DNA of 64,000 bases from Delftia sp. PS-11. GTDB taxonomy: Bacteria; Pseudomonadota; Gammaproteobacteria; Burkholderiales; Burkholderiaceae_C. Position numbers and translations under genes: made by a program. Of this stretch, positions 56,554 through 64,000 are shown piece by piece; position 1 is the stretch's first letter, and every line of letters begins with the position of its first letter. The stretch lies in the NCBI RefSeq assembly GCF_029870285.1, contig NZ_JACSYA010000028.1:1-64000 (forward strand), in the 5' to 3' direction. The notes beneath the pieces are model-generated. The model was not told the DNA's origin. It searched no databases and saw only the letters and a list, made by a program, of their open reading frames with translations.

Positions 56554-56692
56554 TTATCCAGCGCTTGCGGTGCGCGGCATGCGGAAAACCGACAGGCCCC
56601 GAAAGACCCGGATTGACGGCACCGGCGGGGCAGACCTTTGTCCCAACCCCGGCCTGTGAGCATTCACCGCTTGCACTGGATGCCAGGTGGAT

Positions 56693-56708
56693 TGCGAGAT
56701 ACGTGCCA
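56693..56708 (-). promoter_or_regulatory. Sigma-54 promoter of the rtc operon
   Basis: TGGCACG-N4-TCGCA on the minus strand (56708-56693) matches the -24/-12 consensus TGGCACG-N4-TTGCA with one mismatch. RtcR, the sigma-54 activator, is encoded divergently. Transcription from about 56682 would give a leader of roughly 540 nt containing both tRNA-like elements. Confidence 0.82.
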
Positions 56709-56839
56709 ACCTGTTCCGCAAGGACTGAAAATTCTTCAAACCATTGATTTCATTGAATGATTCATTCCACCAATTTCCACCCACCTGGATGCGCGGGCTC
56801 ACAGGACTAGAATTTCAGCTAATCAACTAGCCAAAAAAT

Positions 56840-58459
56840 ATGCACAAGAAAAAGGTCGTCATCGGCTTCCTGGGCACGCAGCTGGACTCCGGCCGGGGGG
56901 CAGGCCGGTGGGAAAAATGGCGCCCCACGCTCTCTCTCATGCAGCATGAGGACCTGGTGATCGACCGGCTGGAGCTGCTGTATGCGCCGCAGCACATGGC
57001 ACTGGCGCAACTGGTACGTGACGACATCGCCACGGTCTCGCCGGAGACCTCGGTCTCCCTGGTGCCGATGGACATTGCCGACCCCTGGGACTTCGAGGAG
57101 GTCTATGCGCGGCTGTTCGACTGGGCCCAGACCTACCGCTTCGACCCCGAGCGCGAGGACTACTGGACCCACATCACCACAGGCACGCATGTGGCCCAGA
57201 TCTGCCTGTTCCTGCTGGTGGAGTCACGCCGCATTCCGGGCGTGCTGGCCCAGACATCGCCGCCACGGCGCCAGCGCATGGGAGATCCGGGCAGCTATGC
57301 ACTGATCGACCTGGATCTGTCGCGCTACGACGGGATCGCCCGGCGCTTCGGCGCCGAGCAAAGCGAGGCCGTGCAATTTCTCAAGAGCGGCATCGCCACG
57401 CGCAATGCAGGCTTCAACGCACTGATCGACGAAATCGAGCGCGTGGCCGTGCGCTCGCGCGCGCCCATTTTGCTGACCGGCCCCACGGGCGCGGGCAAGT
57501 CGCATCTGGCACGGCGCATGTACGAGCTGAAGAAAGCCAGGCACCAGATCCAGGGCGATTTCGTGGAAGTCAACTGCGCCACCCTGCGCGGCGATGGCGC
57601 AGCCTCCACGCTGTTCGGCCACAAGAAAGGCGCCTTCACCGGCGCGGCCGCCGACCGCGCCGGCCTGCTGCGTGCGGCAGACCAGGGCGTGCTCTTTCTG
57701 GACGAAATAGGCGAGCTGGGACTGGACGAGCAGGCCATGCTGCTCAAGGCGGTGGAAGAAAAGCGCTTCTACCCCATGGGCAGCGACCGCGAGGCTGGCA
57801 GCGACTTCCAGCTGATCGCAGGCACCCATCGCGACCTGCGAGCGGACGTGGCGCAGGGGCGCTTTCGCGAGGATCTGTTCGCACGCATCAACCTCTGGTC
57901 CTACACCCTACCGGGCCTGGCCGCCCGGCCCGAGGACATCGAACCCAACATGGACCATCTGCTCGCGCGCCTGGTGGGCGAAACCGGCCAGGTGGTGCGC
58001 TTCAACGCGCAGGCCCGCACGCGCTACCTGCGCTTCGCACGCTCGCCCGATGCGCTGTGGAGCGGCAACTTCCGCGACCTGTCGGCCAGCATGACCCGCC
58101 TGGCGACGCTGGCCGATGGGGGGCGCATCTCCACGGCCCTGGTCGATGCCGAAATCCAGCGCCTGCAATGGCTGTGGCAAAGGGGCGATGCACCGCCGCA
58201 CGCCGGCGCAGGCAAAGGCAGCGGCCTCGGCGCGCTGCTGCCTGCCGAGGTGCTGGAGCCCATGGATCTGTTCGACCGCCTGCAGCTGCAGGCCGTGCTG
58301 GATGTGTGCCGCGCATCGCCTTCGCTATCCGAGGCGGGCCGGCGCCTCTTCGACCGCTCGCGCATGCAACGCAGCGTGATCAACGACGCCGACCGGCTGC
58401 GCAAGTACCTGCTGAAATTCGGCCTGACCTGGGATGGCGTGGTGGGCCGCCCTTCTTGA
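56840..58459 (+). CDS. rtcR: RtcR, sigma-54 activator of the RNA-repair operon
   Basis: This 539-residue regulator has an N-terminal CARF-like sensor (about residues 1-185; KKVVIGFLGTQLDSG), an AAA+ domain with Walker A GPTGAGKS (from residue 214), the sigma-54 contact motif GAFTGA (264-269) and Walker B LFLDEIGELG, and a C-terminal HTH. The sensor restrains the ATPase until a ligand binds; in Salmonella, RtcR responds to damaged tRNA pieces. There is no obvious Shine-Dalgarno at the ATG. Confidence 0.95.
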   Translation: MHKKKVVIGFLGTQLDSGRGAGRWEKWRPTLSLMQHEDLVIDRLELLYAPQHMALAQLVRDDIATVSPETSVSLVPMDIADPWDFEEVYARLFDWAQTYRFDPEREDYWTHITTGTHVAQICLFLLVESRRIPGVLAQTSPPRRQRMGDPGSYALIDLDLSRYDGIARRFGAEQSEAVQFLKSGIATRNAGFNALIDEIERVAVRSRAPILLTGPTGAGKSHLARRMYELKKARHQIQGDFVEVNCATLRGDGAASTLFGHKKGAFTGAAADRAGLLRAADQGVLFLDEIGELGLDEQAMLLKAVEEKRFYPMGSDREAGSDFQLIAGTHRDLRADVAQGRFREDLFARINLWSYTLPGLAARPEDIEPNMDHLLARLVGETGQVVRFNAQARTRYLRFARSPDALWSGNFRDLSASMTRLATLADGGRISTALVDAEIQRLQWLWQRGDAPPHAGAGKGSGLGALLPAEVLEPMDLFDRLQLQAVLDVCRASPSLSEAGRRLFDRSRMQRSVINDADRLRKYLLKFGLTWDGVVGRPS

Positions 58460-58468
58460 GCCGCCGCG

Positions 58469-60040
58469 CTACAGCGCCTTGCGCAACGTGGTCGGCGGGA
58501 TCTTGAGCAGCTCGCGGTACTTGGCCACGGTGCGCCGCGCGCATTCGATGCCCTGCTCCTTGAGCATGTCGGCCAGCTGGTTGTCCGACAGCGGCTTTTT
58601 GGGATCTTCGGCGCCGACGAATTGCTTGATCAGCGCGCGCACGGCTGTGCTCGACGCATTGCCGCCTGTCTCGGTGCCCAGGCCCGAGCCGAAAAAGTAC
58701 TTGAGCTCGTAGGTGCCTTGCGGCGTGGCCATGTACTTGGCCGTGGTCACGCGGCTGATGGTCGATTCATGCAGGCCCAGCGCATCGGCGATATCGCGCA
58801 GCACCAGCGGCCGCATGGCCAGCTCGCCGTGCACAAAGAAGTTCTTCTGGCGCTCGACGATGGCCTGCGACACGCGCAAGATGGTGTCGAAGCGCTGCTG
58901 GATGTTCTTGATGAACCAGCGCGCCTCCTGCAGCCGCTGCTGCAGCGCCGCGTGGCCTTCGCTGCCACGGTGGCCGCGCAGCGCGCTGGCATAGATGTCG
59001 TGCACACGCAGCTTGGGCATGACATCGGGATTGAGCTGCACGCTGAAATCCAGCCGGCCCGCGCCGCTGCGCACCGGGCGTACGATGACATCGGGCACGA
59101 CGATCTGGCGCTGCACATCGGCAAAACGCCGGCCAGGGCGCGGCTCCAGGCGCGCGATCAGAGCCAGCGCCTCGCGCAGCAACTCGTCGCGCGCGCCGCA
59201 CAGGACGGCGAGCTTGCGCAGATCGCGCCGTGCCAGCAGATCCATCGGCTGGGCGCAGATGTCCAGCGCCGTGCGCAGCACGGCCAGCGCCTCGTCATCC
59301 TCGCCCTCGCGTTCGGCATCTTCCAGCTGGTCGCGCAGCTGCAGCTGCAGGCATTCAGCCAGGTCGCGCGCGCCCACGCCCACGGGCTCCAGGCTTTGCA
59401 GCAGGCGCAACGCCACGGTGAAGCGGTGCACCAGCTCCTCGCATTCCTCGATATCGTCGCCCCCCAGCCCACGCGCCAGCTCTTCAAGAGAATCCTCCAG
59501 ATAGCCATCGTCGTTGAGGTTCTCGATCAGGAAGCGCAGCGCGGCGCGGTCCACCTCGCCCAGGCGCAGGGTCATGGCCTGGCGGTGCAGGTATTCGGTC
59601 AGGCTTTCGCCGCTGCGGGCCAGCTCCGTGGCGTCAAGCTCGTCATCATCGCCCTGGCCGCGCGTGCGGCTGGAGCCCGCATCGCCCCCCCATTCGCCAT
59701 CGTCGCCGCCGGACTGGCCATCGCCCTCCCAGCTCAGGGACTCTGCCGTGCCGGAGGTCTCGGCCGCATCGGCCGCAGTCTCGGCTGCGGCCTCCCACTG
59801 CGGGGACGTCAGGGACAGATCGTCACCGGCCTGCGGCGCGGCATCGTTCGTTGGGACGTTGCTGCTTTCAGGACCATGGTCATCATCGCCAGCGACCTCC
59901 AGAAAAGGGTTGTCGCCCAGCATCTGCTCGACTTCCTGGGCCAGCTCCAGCGTGGACAGCTGCAGCAGCTGTATCGACTGCTGCAGCTGGGGCGTCAGGG
60001 AAAGATGCTGGGAGACGCGTAGCGAAAGTCCGGGCTTCAA
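58469..60040 (-). CDS. rpoN: RNA polymerase sigma-54 factor
   Basis: This 523-residue sigma factor has the Q-rich region I (LSLRVSQHLSLTPQLQQSIQLLQLSTLEL), an acidic region II (DDDHGPESS to DDDELDATE), the core-binding domain, and the RpoN box ARRTVAKYREL near the C-terminus. It converges with rtcR, nine bases apart. It follows lptA-lptB on the same strand, the usual proteobacterial order. Confidence 0.97.
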   Translation of the reverse strand: MKPGLSLRVSQHLSLTPQLQQSIQLLQLSTLELAQEVEQMLGDNPFLEVAGDDDHGPESSNVPTNDAAPQAGDDLSLTSPQWEAAAETAADAAETSGTAESLSWEGDGQSGGDDGEWGGDAGSSRTRGQGDDDELDATELARSGESLTEYLHRQAMTLRLGEVDRAALRFLIENLNDDGYLEDSLEELARGLGGDDIEECEELVHRFTVALRLLQSLEPVGVGARDLAECLQLQLRDQLEDAEREGEDDEALAVLRTALDICAQPMDLLARRDLRKLAVLCGARDELLREALALIARLEPRPGRRFADVQRQIVVPDVIVRPVRSGAGRLDFSVQLNPDVMPKLRVHDIYASALRGHRGSEGHAALQQRLQEARWFIKNIQQRFDTILRVSQAIVERQKNFFVHGELAMRPLVLRDIADALGLHESTISRVTTAKYMATPQGTYELKYFFGSGLGTETGGNASSTAVRALIKQFVGAEDPKKPLSDNQLADMLKEQGIECARRTVAKYRELLKIPPTTLRKAL

Positions 60041-60084
60041 GCGGCAGTTCCTTTGCGCAGGCAGGCGGGACCGTACATATGGGG

Positions 60085-60891
60085 CTACATCCGGAAATGT
60101 TCGCCGAGGTAGACACGCCGCACGTCGGCGTTGTCCACGATTTCCTCGGGCGTGCCCTGGGCCAGTACGTGGCCGTCGCTGATGATGAAGGCGTGATCGC
60201 AGATGCCCAGCGTTTCACGCACATTGTGGTCGGTAATGAGCACGCCGATGCCACGGGCCTTGAGAAAACCGATGATGCGCTGGATCTCGATCACGGCAAT
60301 CGGATCGATCCCCGCGAAGGGCTCGTCCAGCAGGATGAAGCGCGGCTGCGTGGCCAGTGCCCGCGCAATCTCCACGCGCCGGCGCTCGCCGCCCGACAGC
60401 GCCAGCGCCGGCGAGGCGCGCAGATGCTCGACACGCAGCTCCTGCAGCAACGCCACCAGCCGCTCCTCGATGACGCTGCGCGCCAGTGGCCTGCCCTGTT
60501 CGTCCTTTTGCAGCTCCAGCACGGCGCGCACGTTGTCCTCGACGCTGAGCTTGCGGAAGATCGAGGCTTCTTGCGGCAGATAGGACAGCCCCAGGCGCGA
60601 GCGCTGGTGGATGGGCATGCTGCCCACGGACTGCCCGTCAATGAGGATCTCTCCGCCATCGCTGCGCACCAGCCCCACGATCATGTAGAACGAAGTCGTC
60701 TTGCCCGCGCCATTGGGGCCCAGCAGGCCCACGACCTCGCCCTTTTCCACGGACAGGGACACATCCTTGACCACCTTGCGGCTGCCATAGGACTTGGCCA
60801 GGTGGCGGGCCTGCAGGCAGCTGGCAGCGCCCGTGCGCGGCGCGCCATCTCGGCCGGCTGTTCCGGCAGAACTTGCAGCAGCGGCGCTCAT
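60085..60891 (-). CDS. lptB: LPS export ABC transporter ATPase
   Basis: This 268-residue ATPase powers LPS extraction by LptB2FG. Walker A is [11 protein letters not shown], the signature LSGGERRR, and Walker [13 protein letters not shown]. About 28 non-conserved residues precede the ABC core, as in relatives. It overlaps lptA by four bases. Confidence 0.97.
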   Translation of the reverse strand: MSAAAASSAGTAGRDGAPRTGAASCLQARHLAKSYGSRKVVKDVSLSVEKGEVVGLLGPNGAGKTTSFYMIVGLVRSDGGEILIDGQSVGSMPIHQRSRLGLSYLPQEASIFRKLSVEDNVRAVLELQKDEQGRPLARSVIEERLVALLQELRVEHLRASPALALSGGERRRVEIARALATQPRFILLDEPFAGIDPIAVIEIQRIIGFLKARGIGVLITDHNVRETLGICDHAFIISDGHVLAQGTPEEIVDNADVRRVYLGEHFRM

Positions 60892-61544
60892 GGCTTGCCA
60901 CCGCCCAGGCTGTCCAGGCTGCCGCTGGGCTGCAGCGGCGCCACCCCTGGCGCAGCCGGACGCGGCTGAGAGCCCGGGGTGCCTTCCTTGGGTGCCAGCA
61001 CGGCACGCACGCGCCCGCCCTGGCCCGCCGTGGAGCTGGGCTGGCCGCCGCTGGTCTTTTGCCCATCGACCGTGAACACATCCGTGAGATTGTTATAGAC
61101 GATGATGGAGCCGGTGATCTCGTCGCTGAGCTGGCCACCACGGTAGCGCCGCAGCTCGCCGCGGCGAATGAACTTCACGAGGTCGGCCTTGCCGTCGTAC
61201 TCGATGACCTCGCCCTCGCCTTCGACGAACTCCTCGGGCTGGCCGGGCAGGGTGTCGCGCTTCTGGCGGAAAAAGGCGCGCTTGCCGGCCTCGGCCGTCA
61301 CCACGCCGTATTGATAGCCCTGCGCATCCTGGCGCACGTCGAGCTGGGCGCCTCGCAGCACGATAGTGCCCTTGGTCATCACCACATTGCCGGTGAACAC
61401 GCTGGTCTGCTTGAGCTCGTCATGGCGCAGCGCATCGGCCTCGATGTTCATGGGCTTGGAGCTGTCAGCCTTTTCGGCCTGCGCCACGCCAGCCACGCCC
61501 ATCAGGGCAGTGGCCAGCACAAGGGGGAAAAGTCGTTGTTTCAT
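60888..61544 (-). CDS. lptA: LPS transport periplasmic protein
   Basis: This 218-residue protein has a Sec signal ([23 protein letters not shown]) and an OstA/LptA beta-jellyroll core ([35 protein letters not shown]), with a Pro/Gly-rich C-terminal tail. It bridges inner and outer membrane LPS complexes. lptC presumably lies elsewhere or is not adjacent; it is not in the gap upstream. Confidence 0.95.
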   Translation of the reverse strand: MKQRLFPLVLATALMGVAGVAQAEKADSSKPMNIEADALRHDELKQTSVFTGNVVMTKGTIVLRGAQLDVRQDAQGYQYGVVTAEAGKRAFFRQKRDTLPGQPEEFVEGEGEVIEYDGKADLVKFIRRGELRRYRGGQLSDEITGSIIVYNNLTDVFTVDGQKTSGGQPSSTAGQGGRVRAVLAPKEGTPGSQPRPAAPGVAPLQPSGSLDSLGGGKP

Positions 61545-61741
61545 GGAGGGCACGCTTCTTGCATCCATTGTAGGGCGTGTCGTGCGAAACGCATTCTGGC
61601 GGCATTCGATATGCCAATGGCAGGGCACGGCAGCACTGATCTCAACGGATCGGGACTCCAAAAGGCTGCGTGGAAAAAACCTTGAAACGGATGGTTTTGA
61701 AGGTGTTTCCGGCCACTGAACCTGCTCATGCCATCTTGGCG

Positions 61742-61779
61742 CAACACCGGATTGTGCTGTTTTCTTTCGACCGGTGTTG
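61742..61779 (+). promoter_or_regulatory. Inverted repeat upstream of the MNT antitoxin
   Basis: CAACACCGG (61742-61750) and CCGGTGTTG (61771-61779) form a perfect 9-bp inverted repeat with a 20-base spacer, about 40 bases upstream of the antitoxin start. It is the likely autoregulatory operator. Confidence 0.6.
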
Positions 61780-61819
61780 ACCTATCATGAAACCGGATTC
61801 TGTTGCGGGAGAAGAAGAC

Positions 61820-62110
61820 GTGAAACCCTCCGAAGCCTTGGCCTCGAACCGCGCCGCGATCCGGCATGTGGTCGAGTCGCACCGCGCCCGGAATCCTCGG
61901 GTGTTCGGCTCCGTGCTGCACGGCCTGGACACCGACAGCAGTGACCTTGATATCCTTATCGACCCGACACCGGAAACGACGCTGATGGACGTGGCTGCCA
62001 TCCAAGTGGAACTGCAACGCCTCCTTGGCGTGTCAGTGGACGTGCTTACGCCCAAGGCGCTGCCCGACAAATTCCGTGGTGTGGTGCTCGCAGAGGCCGT
62101 GCCGGTATGA
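61820..62110 (+). CDS. MNT-family nucleotidyltransferase antitoxin
   Basis: This 96-residue minimal nucleotidyltransferase has the catalytic motif FGSVLHGLDTDSSDLDILID (G-S and D-x-D). MntA-type proteins neutralise HEPN toxins by AMPylation. GGGAG eight bases upstream supports the GTG at 61820; an in-frame ATG at 61787 lies in the likely promoter. It overlaps the start of the broken HEPN gene by four bases. Confidence 0.85.
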   Translation: MKPSEALASNRAAIRHVVESHRARNPRVFGSVLHGLDTDSSDLDILIDPTPETTLMDVAAIQVELQRLLGVSVDVLTPKALPDKFRGVVLAEAVPV

Positions 62111-62235
62111 CCAAAGCTCTGCGCGTACAGGACTATCTCGGACACATCCTCAAGGCCATCGAGCGCCTCGACCGCTACACGTCGGACAGGTACGAGGTGG
62201 CGTTTCTGAACAGCGAACTGGGCAGGATGCCGTAG
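62107..62235 (+). pseudogene. Truncated, frameshifted HEPN (DUF86) toxin
   Basis: MTKALRVQDYLGHILKAIER starts a typical HEPN toxin, but the frame stops after 42 residues at FLNSELGRMP. In the next frame the expected continuation QDAVVRNMQA is readable (about 62222-62251), so one base has been lost. Homology then ends, just before the dsbA terminator; the RX4-6H catalytic part is missing. The toxin is dead while the antitoxin is intact. Confidence 0.8.
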
Positions 62236-62273
62236 TTCGCAACATGCAGGCGTGCCTATGCCAAGACCTCCAC

Positions 62274-62298
62274 AAAAAAGGCCCGCGCAAGGCGGGCC
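62274..62298 (-). terminator. Rho-independent terminator of dsbA
   Basis: On the minus strand GGCCCGC-N5-GCGGGCC (62298-62280) is followed by six T's (62279-62274). It lies 28 bases beyond the dsbA stop. Confidence 0.9.
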
Positions 62299-62325
62299 AG
62301 CGGATCATGCGCGCGCAGCGCGGCA

Positions 62326-62973
62326 TCAGCCCTTCTTGGTGACAGCGATCAGCTGTTCGACCACACGCAGCACATTGTTCATGTTGCCTGCCTTGGTGCC
62401 ATCGGTGTAGTAGCGGCCTGCCACGCCCATGGCCGGCACGCCCTCGACATCGTAGTCCTGCTGCAGCTGGGTGGCCTTGCGCACCTGGTTGGAGACCGTG
62501 AAGGAGTTGTAGACCTCCTTGAACTTGGCCACATCCACACCCTGCTTGCCGATCCAGGTGAAGATTTCGTCGTCCTTGGCCAGACGGTTGCGCTCCACAT
62601 GGATGGCGTGGAAGACGCGCACATGCATGGTGTCCAGCAGACCCATGCCCTCCAGCGCGTAGTACAGCTTTTGCTGCGGCACGAAGCTGGCGTTGAAGGC
62701 CACGGGCACGCGCACCACGGCCACATCGGCCGGGGCGGCGTTCTTCCAGGCTGCGAACGTGGGCTCGAAGGCGTTGCAATGCGGGCAGCTGTACCAGAAG
62801 AACTCGACCACCTCGACCTTGCCTGCGCCGGCGCTGGTCGCAGCCGGCTTGGCCAGCTTGATGTAGTCCTTGCCCTCCTTGGCCGCTGCCTGCGCCCAGG
62901 CGGCGCCCGTGGACAGCGTCAGCGCGCTGGCGGCAGCCGTCGTGGCAGCCAGGGAAAAGTCGCGGCGATTCAT
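62326..62973 (-). CDS. dsbA: Thiol:disulfide interchange protein DsbA
   Basis: This 215-residue periplasmic oxidase introduces disulfides. It has a Tat/Sec-type signal (MNRRDFSLAATTAAASALTL), a thioredoxin fold, active site C63-P-H-C66 (FFWYSCPHCNAF), and a cis-proline segment EGVPAMGV. GAGGAG precedes the start at 62973; the frame is open further upstream, but that part is not conserved. Confidence 0.96.
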   Translation of the reverse strand: MNRRDFSLAATTAAASALTLSTGAAWAQAAAKEGKDYIKLAKPAATSAGAGKVEVVEFFWYSCPHCNAFEPTFAAWKNAAPADVAVVRVPVAFNASFVPQQKLYYALEGMGLLDTMHVRVFHAIHVERNRLAKDDEIFTWIGKQGVDVAKFKEVYNSFTVSNQVRKATQLQQDYDVEGVPAMGVAGRYYTDGTKAGNMNNVLRVVEQLIAVTKKG

Positions 62974-63038
62974 CAAAACAAACTCCTCGTTCAAATCTGG
63001 AGGGTAGAGGCCGGGCCTCGCCAAAAGTTCAGCGCCAT

Positions 63039-63728
63039 TCAGCGGGCAGCGCGCACCAGCGTCGATTCCACCCCGGCGCCATCGAGCTTTTGCTTGAGCT
63101 GCTCGGCATCGTCGCGCTTGGAGAACGGGCCCACACGCACGCGGAAGATGGTGATGCCGTTTTGCTCGCGCTCGCTCACGCGGGCCTCCCAGCCCAGCAT
63201 GGCCAGCTTGGCGCGCTGCGCATCGGCATCGCCCTGGCTGCGGAAGGCTCCGGCCTGCACAAAGTAGTTGAACGCTGCCTCGGCAGTGTCGGCCTTCTCG
63301 GCAGCAGCAGAGCGCGCCTTGACCAGGTCGCCCAGCGGGTCACCCGAAGCCTTGGCATCCGCCTTGGCATCCGTCTTCGTGTCGGGCCTGGCAGGCTCGG
63401 CCACGGGGGGAGGCGGCGGTGTCACACCGCCTGCCACGGCTGGCGGCGTGGGCATCTGCGTGCCCGTGCCCGCATCGCCCCCCGGCAGGGCCGGCGTGGC
63501 AGCAACCGGCGGCGGTGCCGGATTCTTGCCCTGCAGCGGCGCATTCGGATCCCAGTTCTTGTTGCGCTGGGCTTCGGCAGCGTCCTGGTCGGCTGTCTTG
63601 CCGCCTTTGGACAGGAAAGGCACAGGCACCTTGGTCACATAGACGGCGACTGCCAGAGCGGCAGCCAGGCCGATGATCAGGCCGATGATGAGACCAATGA
63701 TGGTGCCACCGCGTTGCTGAGTCTTCAT
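63039..63728 (-). CDS. SPOR-domain cell-division-associated protein
   Basis: This 229-residue bitopic membrane protein has an N-terminal glycine-rich membrane helix (TIIGLIIGLIIGLAAALAVAVYV), a Pro/Ala-rich periplasmic linker, and a C-terminal SPOR domain (about residues 150-226; FVQAGAFRSQGDADAQRAKLA) that binds denuded septal peptidoglycan (FtsN-like). It lies between argS and dsbA, a common beta-proteobacterial order. Confidence 0.92.
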   Translation of the reverse strand: MKTQQRGGTIIGLIIGLIIGLAAALAVAVYVTKVPVPFLSKGGKTADQDAAEAQRNKNWDPNAPLQGKNPAPPPVAATPALPGGDAGTGTQMPTPPAVAGGVTPPPPPVAEPARPDTKTDAKADAKASGDPLGDLVKARSAAAEKADTAEAAFNYFVQAGAFRSQGDADAQRAKLAMLGWEARVSEREQNGITIFRVRVGPFSKRDDAEQLKQKLDGAGVESTLVRAAR

Positions 63729-63746
63729 AAGTCGGGTCGCTCGGGG

Positions 63747-64000
63747 TTACATGCGCTGCGGGGCCGAGACGCCCAGCACCGCCAGACCATTGTGCAATAC
63801 CTGGCGCGTGGCCGAAATCAGCGCCAGCCGGGCCAGCTTGACCGCCTCATCGTCCACCAGGATGCGCTCGGCATCGTAGTAGCTGTGGTACAGCGATGCC
63901 AGCTCGCGCAGGTAGAACGTCACATCATGCGGCGCATTGCCCTCGGCAGCCGACGTCAGCATGGCCGGGTACTTGGCCAGCTGCAGCATCAGCGCCTGGG
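63747..64000 (-). CDS. argS: Arginyl-tRNA synthetase, C-terminal end (partial)
   Basis: The frame enters from the right edge of the window and shows the last 84 residues of ArgS. The DALR anticodon-binding domain is recognisable ([35 protein letters not shown] and the terminal [10 protein letters not shown]). The rest lies outside. Confidence 0.95.
   Translation of the reverse strand, partial: QALMLQLAKYPAMLTSAAEGNAPHDVTFYLRELASLYHSYYDAERILVDDEAVKLARLALISATRQVLHNGLAVLGVSAPQRM

Larger units (their letters stand above)
56140..56839. other. Divergent rtcR/rtc-operon region with structured leader
   Basis: The 700-base gap holds no protein gene. From right to left it carries the rtcR upstream region, a possible activator site (TGAAT-G-ATTCA, 56754-56764), a sigma-54 promoter at 56693-56708, a long-range stem ACAGGCC/GGCCTGT (56651-56657 with 56592-56598), two tRNA-like elements (56553-56421), and two more GNRA-capped hairpins (56422-56407 and 56395-56384). 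Confidence 0.75.

Noticed and set aside
56672..56690. A second sigma-54-like box (TGGCATC then TGCA) downstream of the chosen one
   Set aside because: The spacing between the two blocks is one base too short and the match is weaker.

Overview
The window is GC-rich chromosomal DNA from a beta-proteobacterium of the Comamonadaceae (Delftia/Comamonas/Acidovorax type). The evidence is gene content: Burkholderiales-type porins, several Bug-family tricarboxylate-type binding proteins, AtuA-like genes, an lptA-lptB-rpoN block, and thiL-pgpA-pncC genes. There are no rRNAs, ordinary tRNAs or CRISPR arrays. Most genes are dense, often with 4-bp ATGA-type overlaps. Three accessory patches stand out: a lower-GC island at about 18.5-26.2 kb, a repeat-bounded spot near 41.6 kb, and a decayed toxin-antitoxin locus at 61.7-62.3 kb.

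Layout. 0.3-3.4 kb: two paralogous porins and a CzcE-like periplasmic protein whose signal peptide is expanded by a 15-bp tandem repeat. 3.4-9.2 kb: rpe, apaG, a Gcr-type membrane 'recombinase', a cation/proton antiporter and a YbdK-type ligase. 9.2-15.2 kb: a lipoprotein hydrolase, a Bug receptor plus AtuA operon, and a divergent LysR regulator. 15.2-18.5 kb: thiL, a DUF4139 gene and pgpA. 18.5-26.2 kb: an island that separates pgpA from pncC. It carries a DUF1778/GNAT toxin-antitoxin pair, a decayed Rhs tip, a beta-helix secreted protein, and a 1717-residue Sec-exported Rhs protein with a variable C-terminal domain. 26.2-31 kb: pncC, an XRE regulator, a YecA/SEC-C protein, a thiolase-SDR pair and an IclR regulator.

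31-40.6 kb is one long minus-strand iron/siderophore operon (FecI-type sigma, FecR, TonB receptor, DUF3325, DUF3649, PepSY protein, MacA, MacB). Its PepSY gene carries a frameshift. 40.8-46.1 kb: a kinase-like protein, an IclR regulator, a Bug receptor and a self-sufficient CYP116B-like P450-reductase fusion. 46.09-46.39 kb holds an unannotated minus-strand mini-gene with promoter, 25-codon ORF and terminator. 46.4-50.9 kb: a GNAT, a PIN-domain protein, an RlmL-type methyltransferase, ornithine cyclodeaminase and arginase.

50.9-58.5 kb is an RNA-repair locus. rtcR is transcribed rightward. A slipin gene, an unknown gene, rtcB, a YcgL-type nucleotidyltransferase gene and rtcA run leftward from a sigma-54 promoter. 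The roughly 540-nt leader of this operon encodes two tandem tRNA-like elements in which GNRA-capped hairpins replace the anticodon arm. One has a perfect 7-bp acceptor stem and an encoded CCA. This is the most striking feature of the window. rpoN, the sigma factor the promoter needs, is the next gene after rtcR.

58.5-64 kb: rpoN, lptB, lptA, an MNT antitoxin with a broken HEPN partner, dsbA, a SPOR-domain protein and the 3' end of argS.
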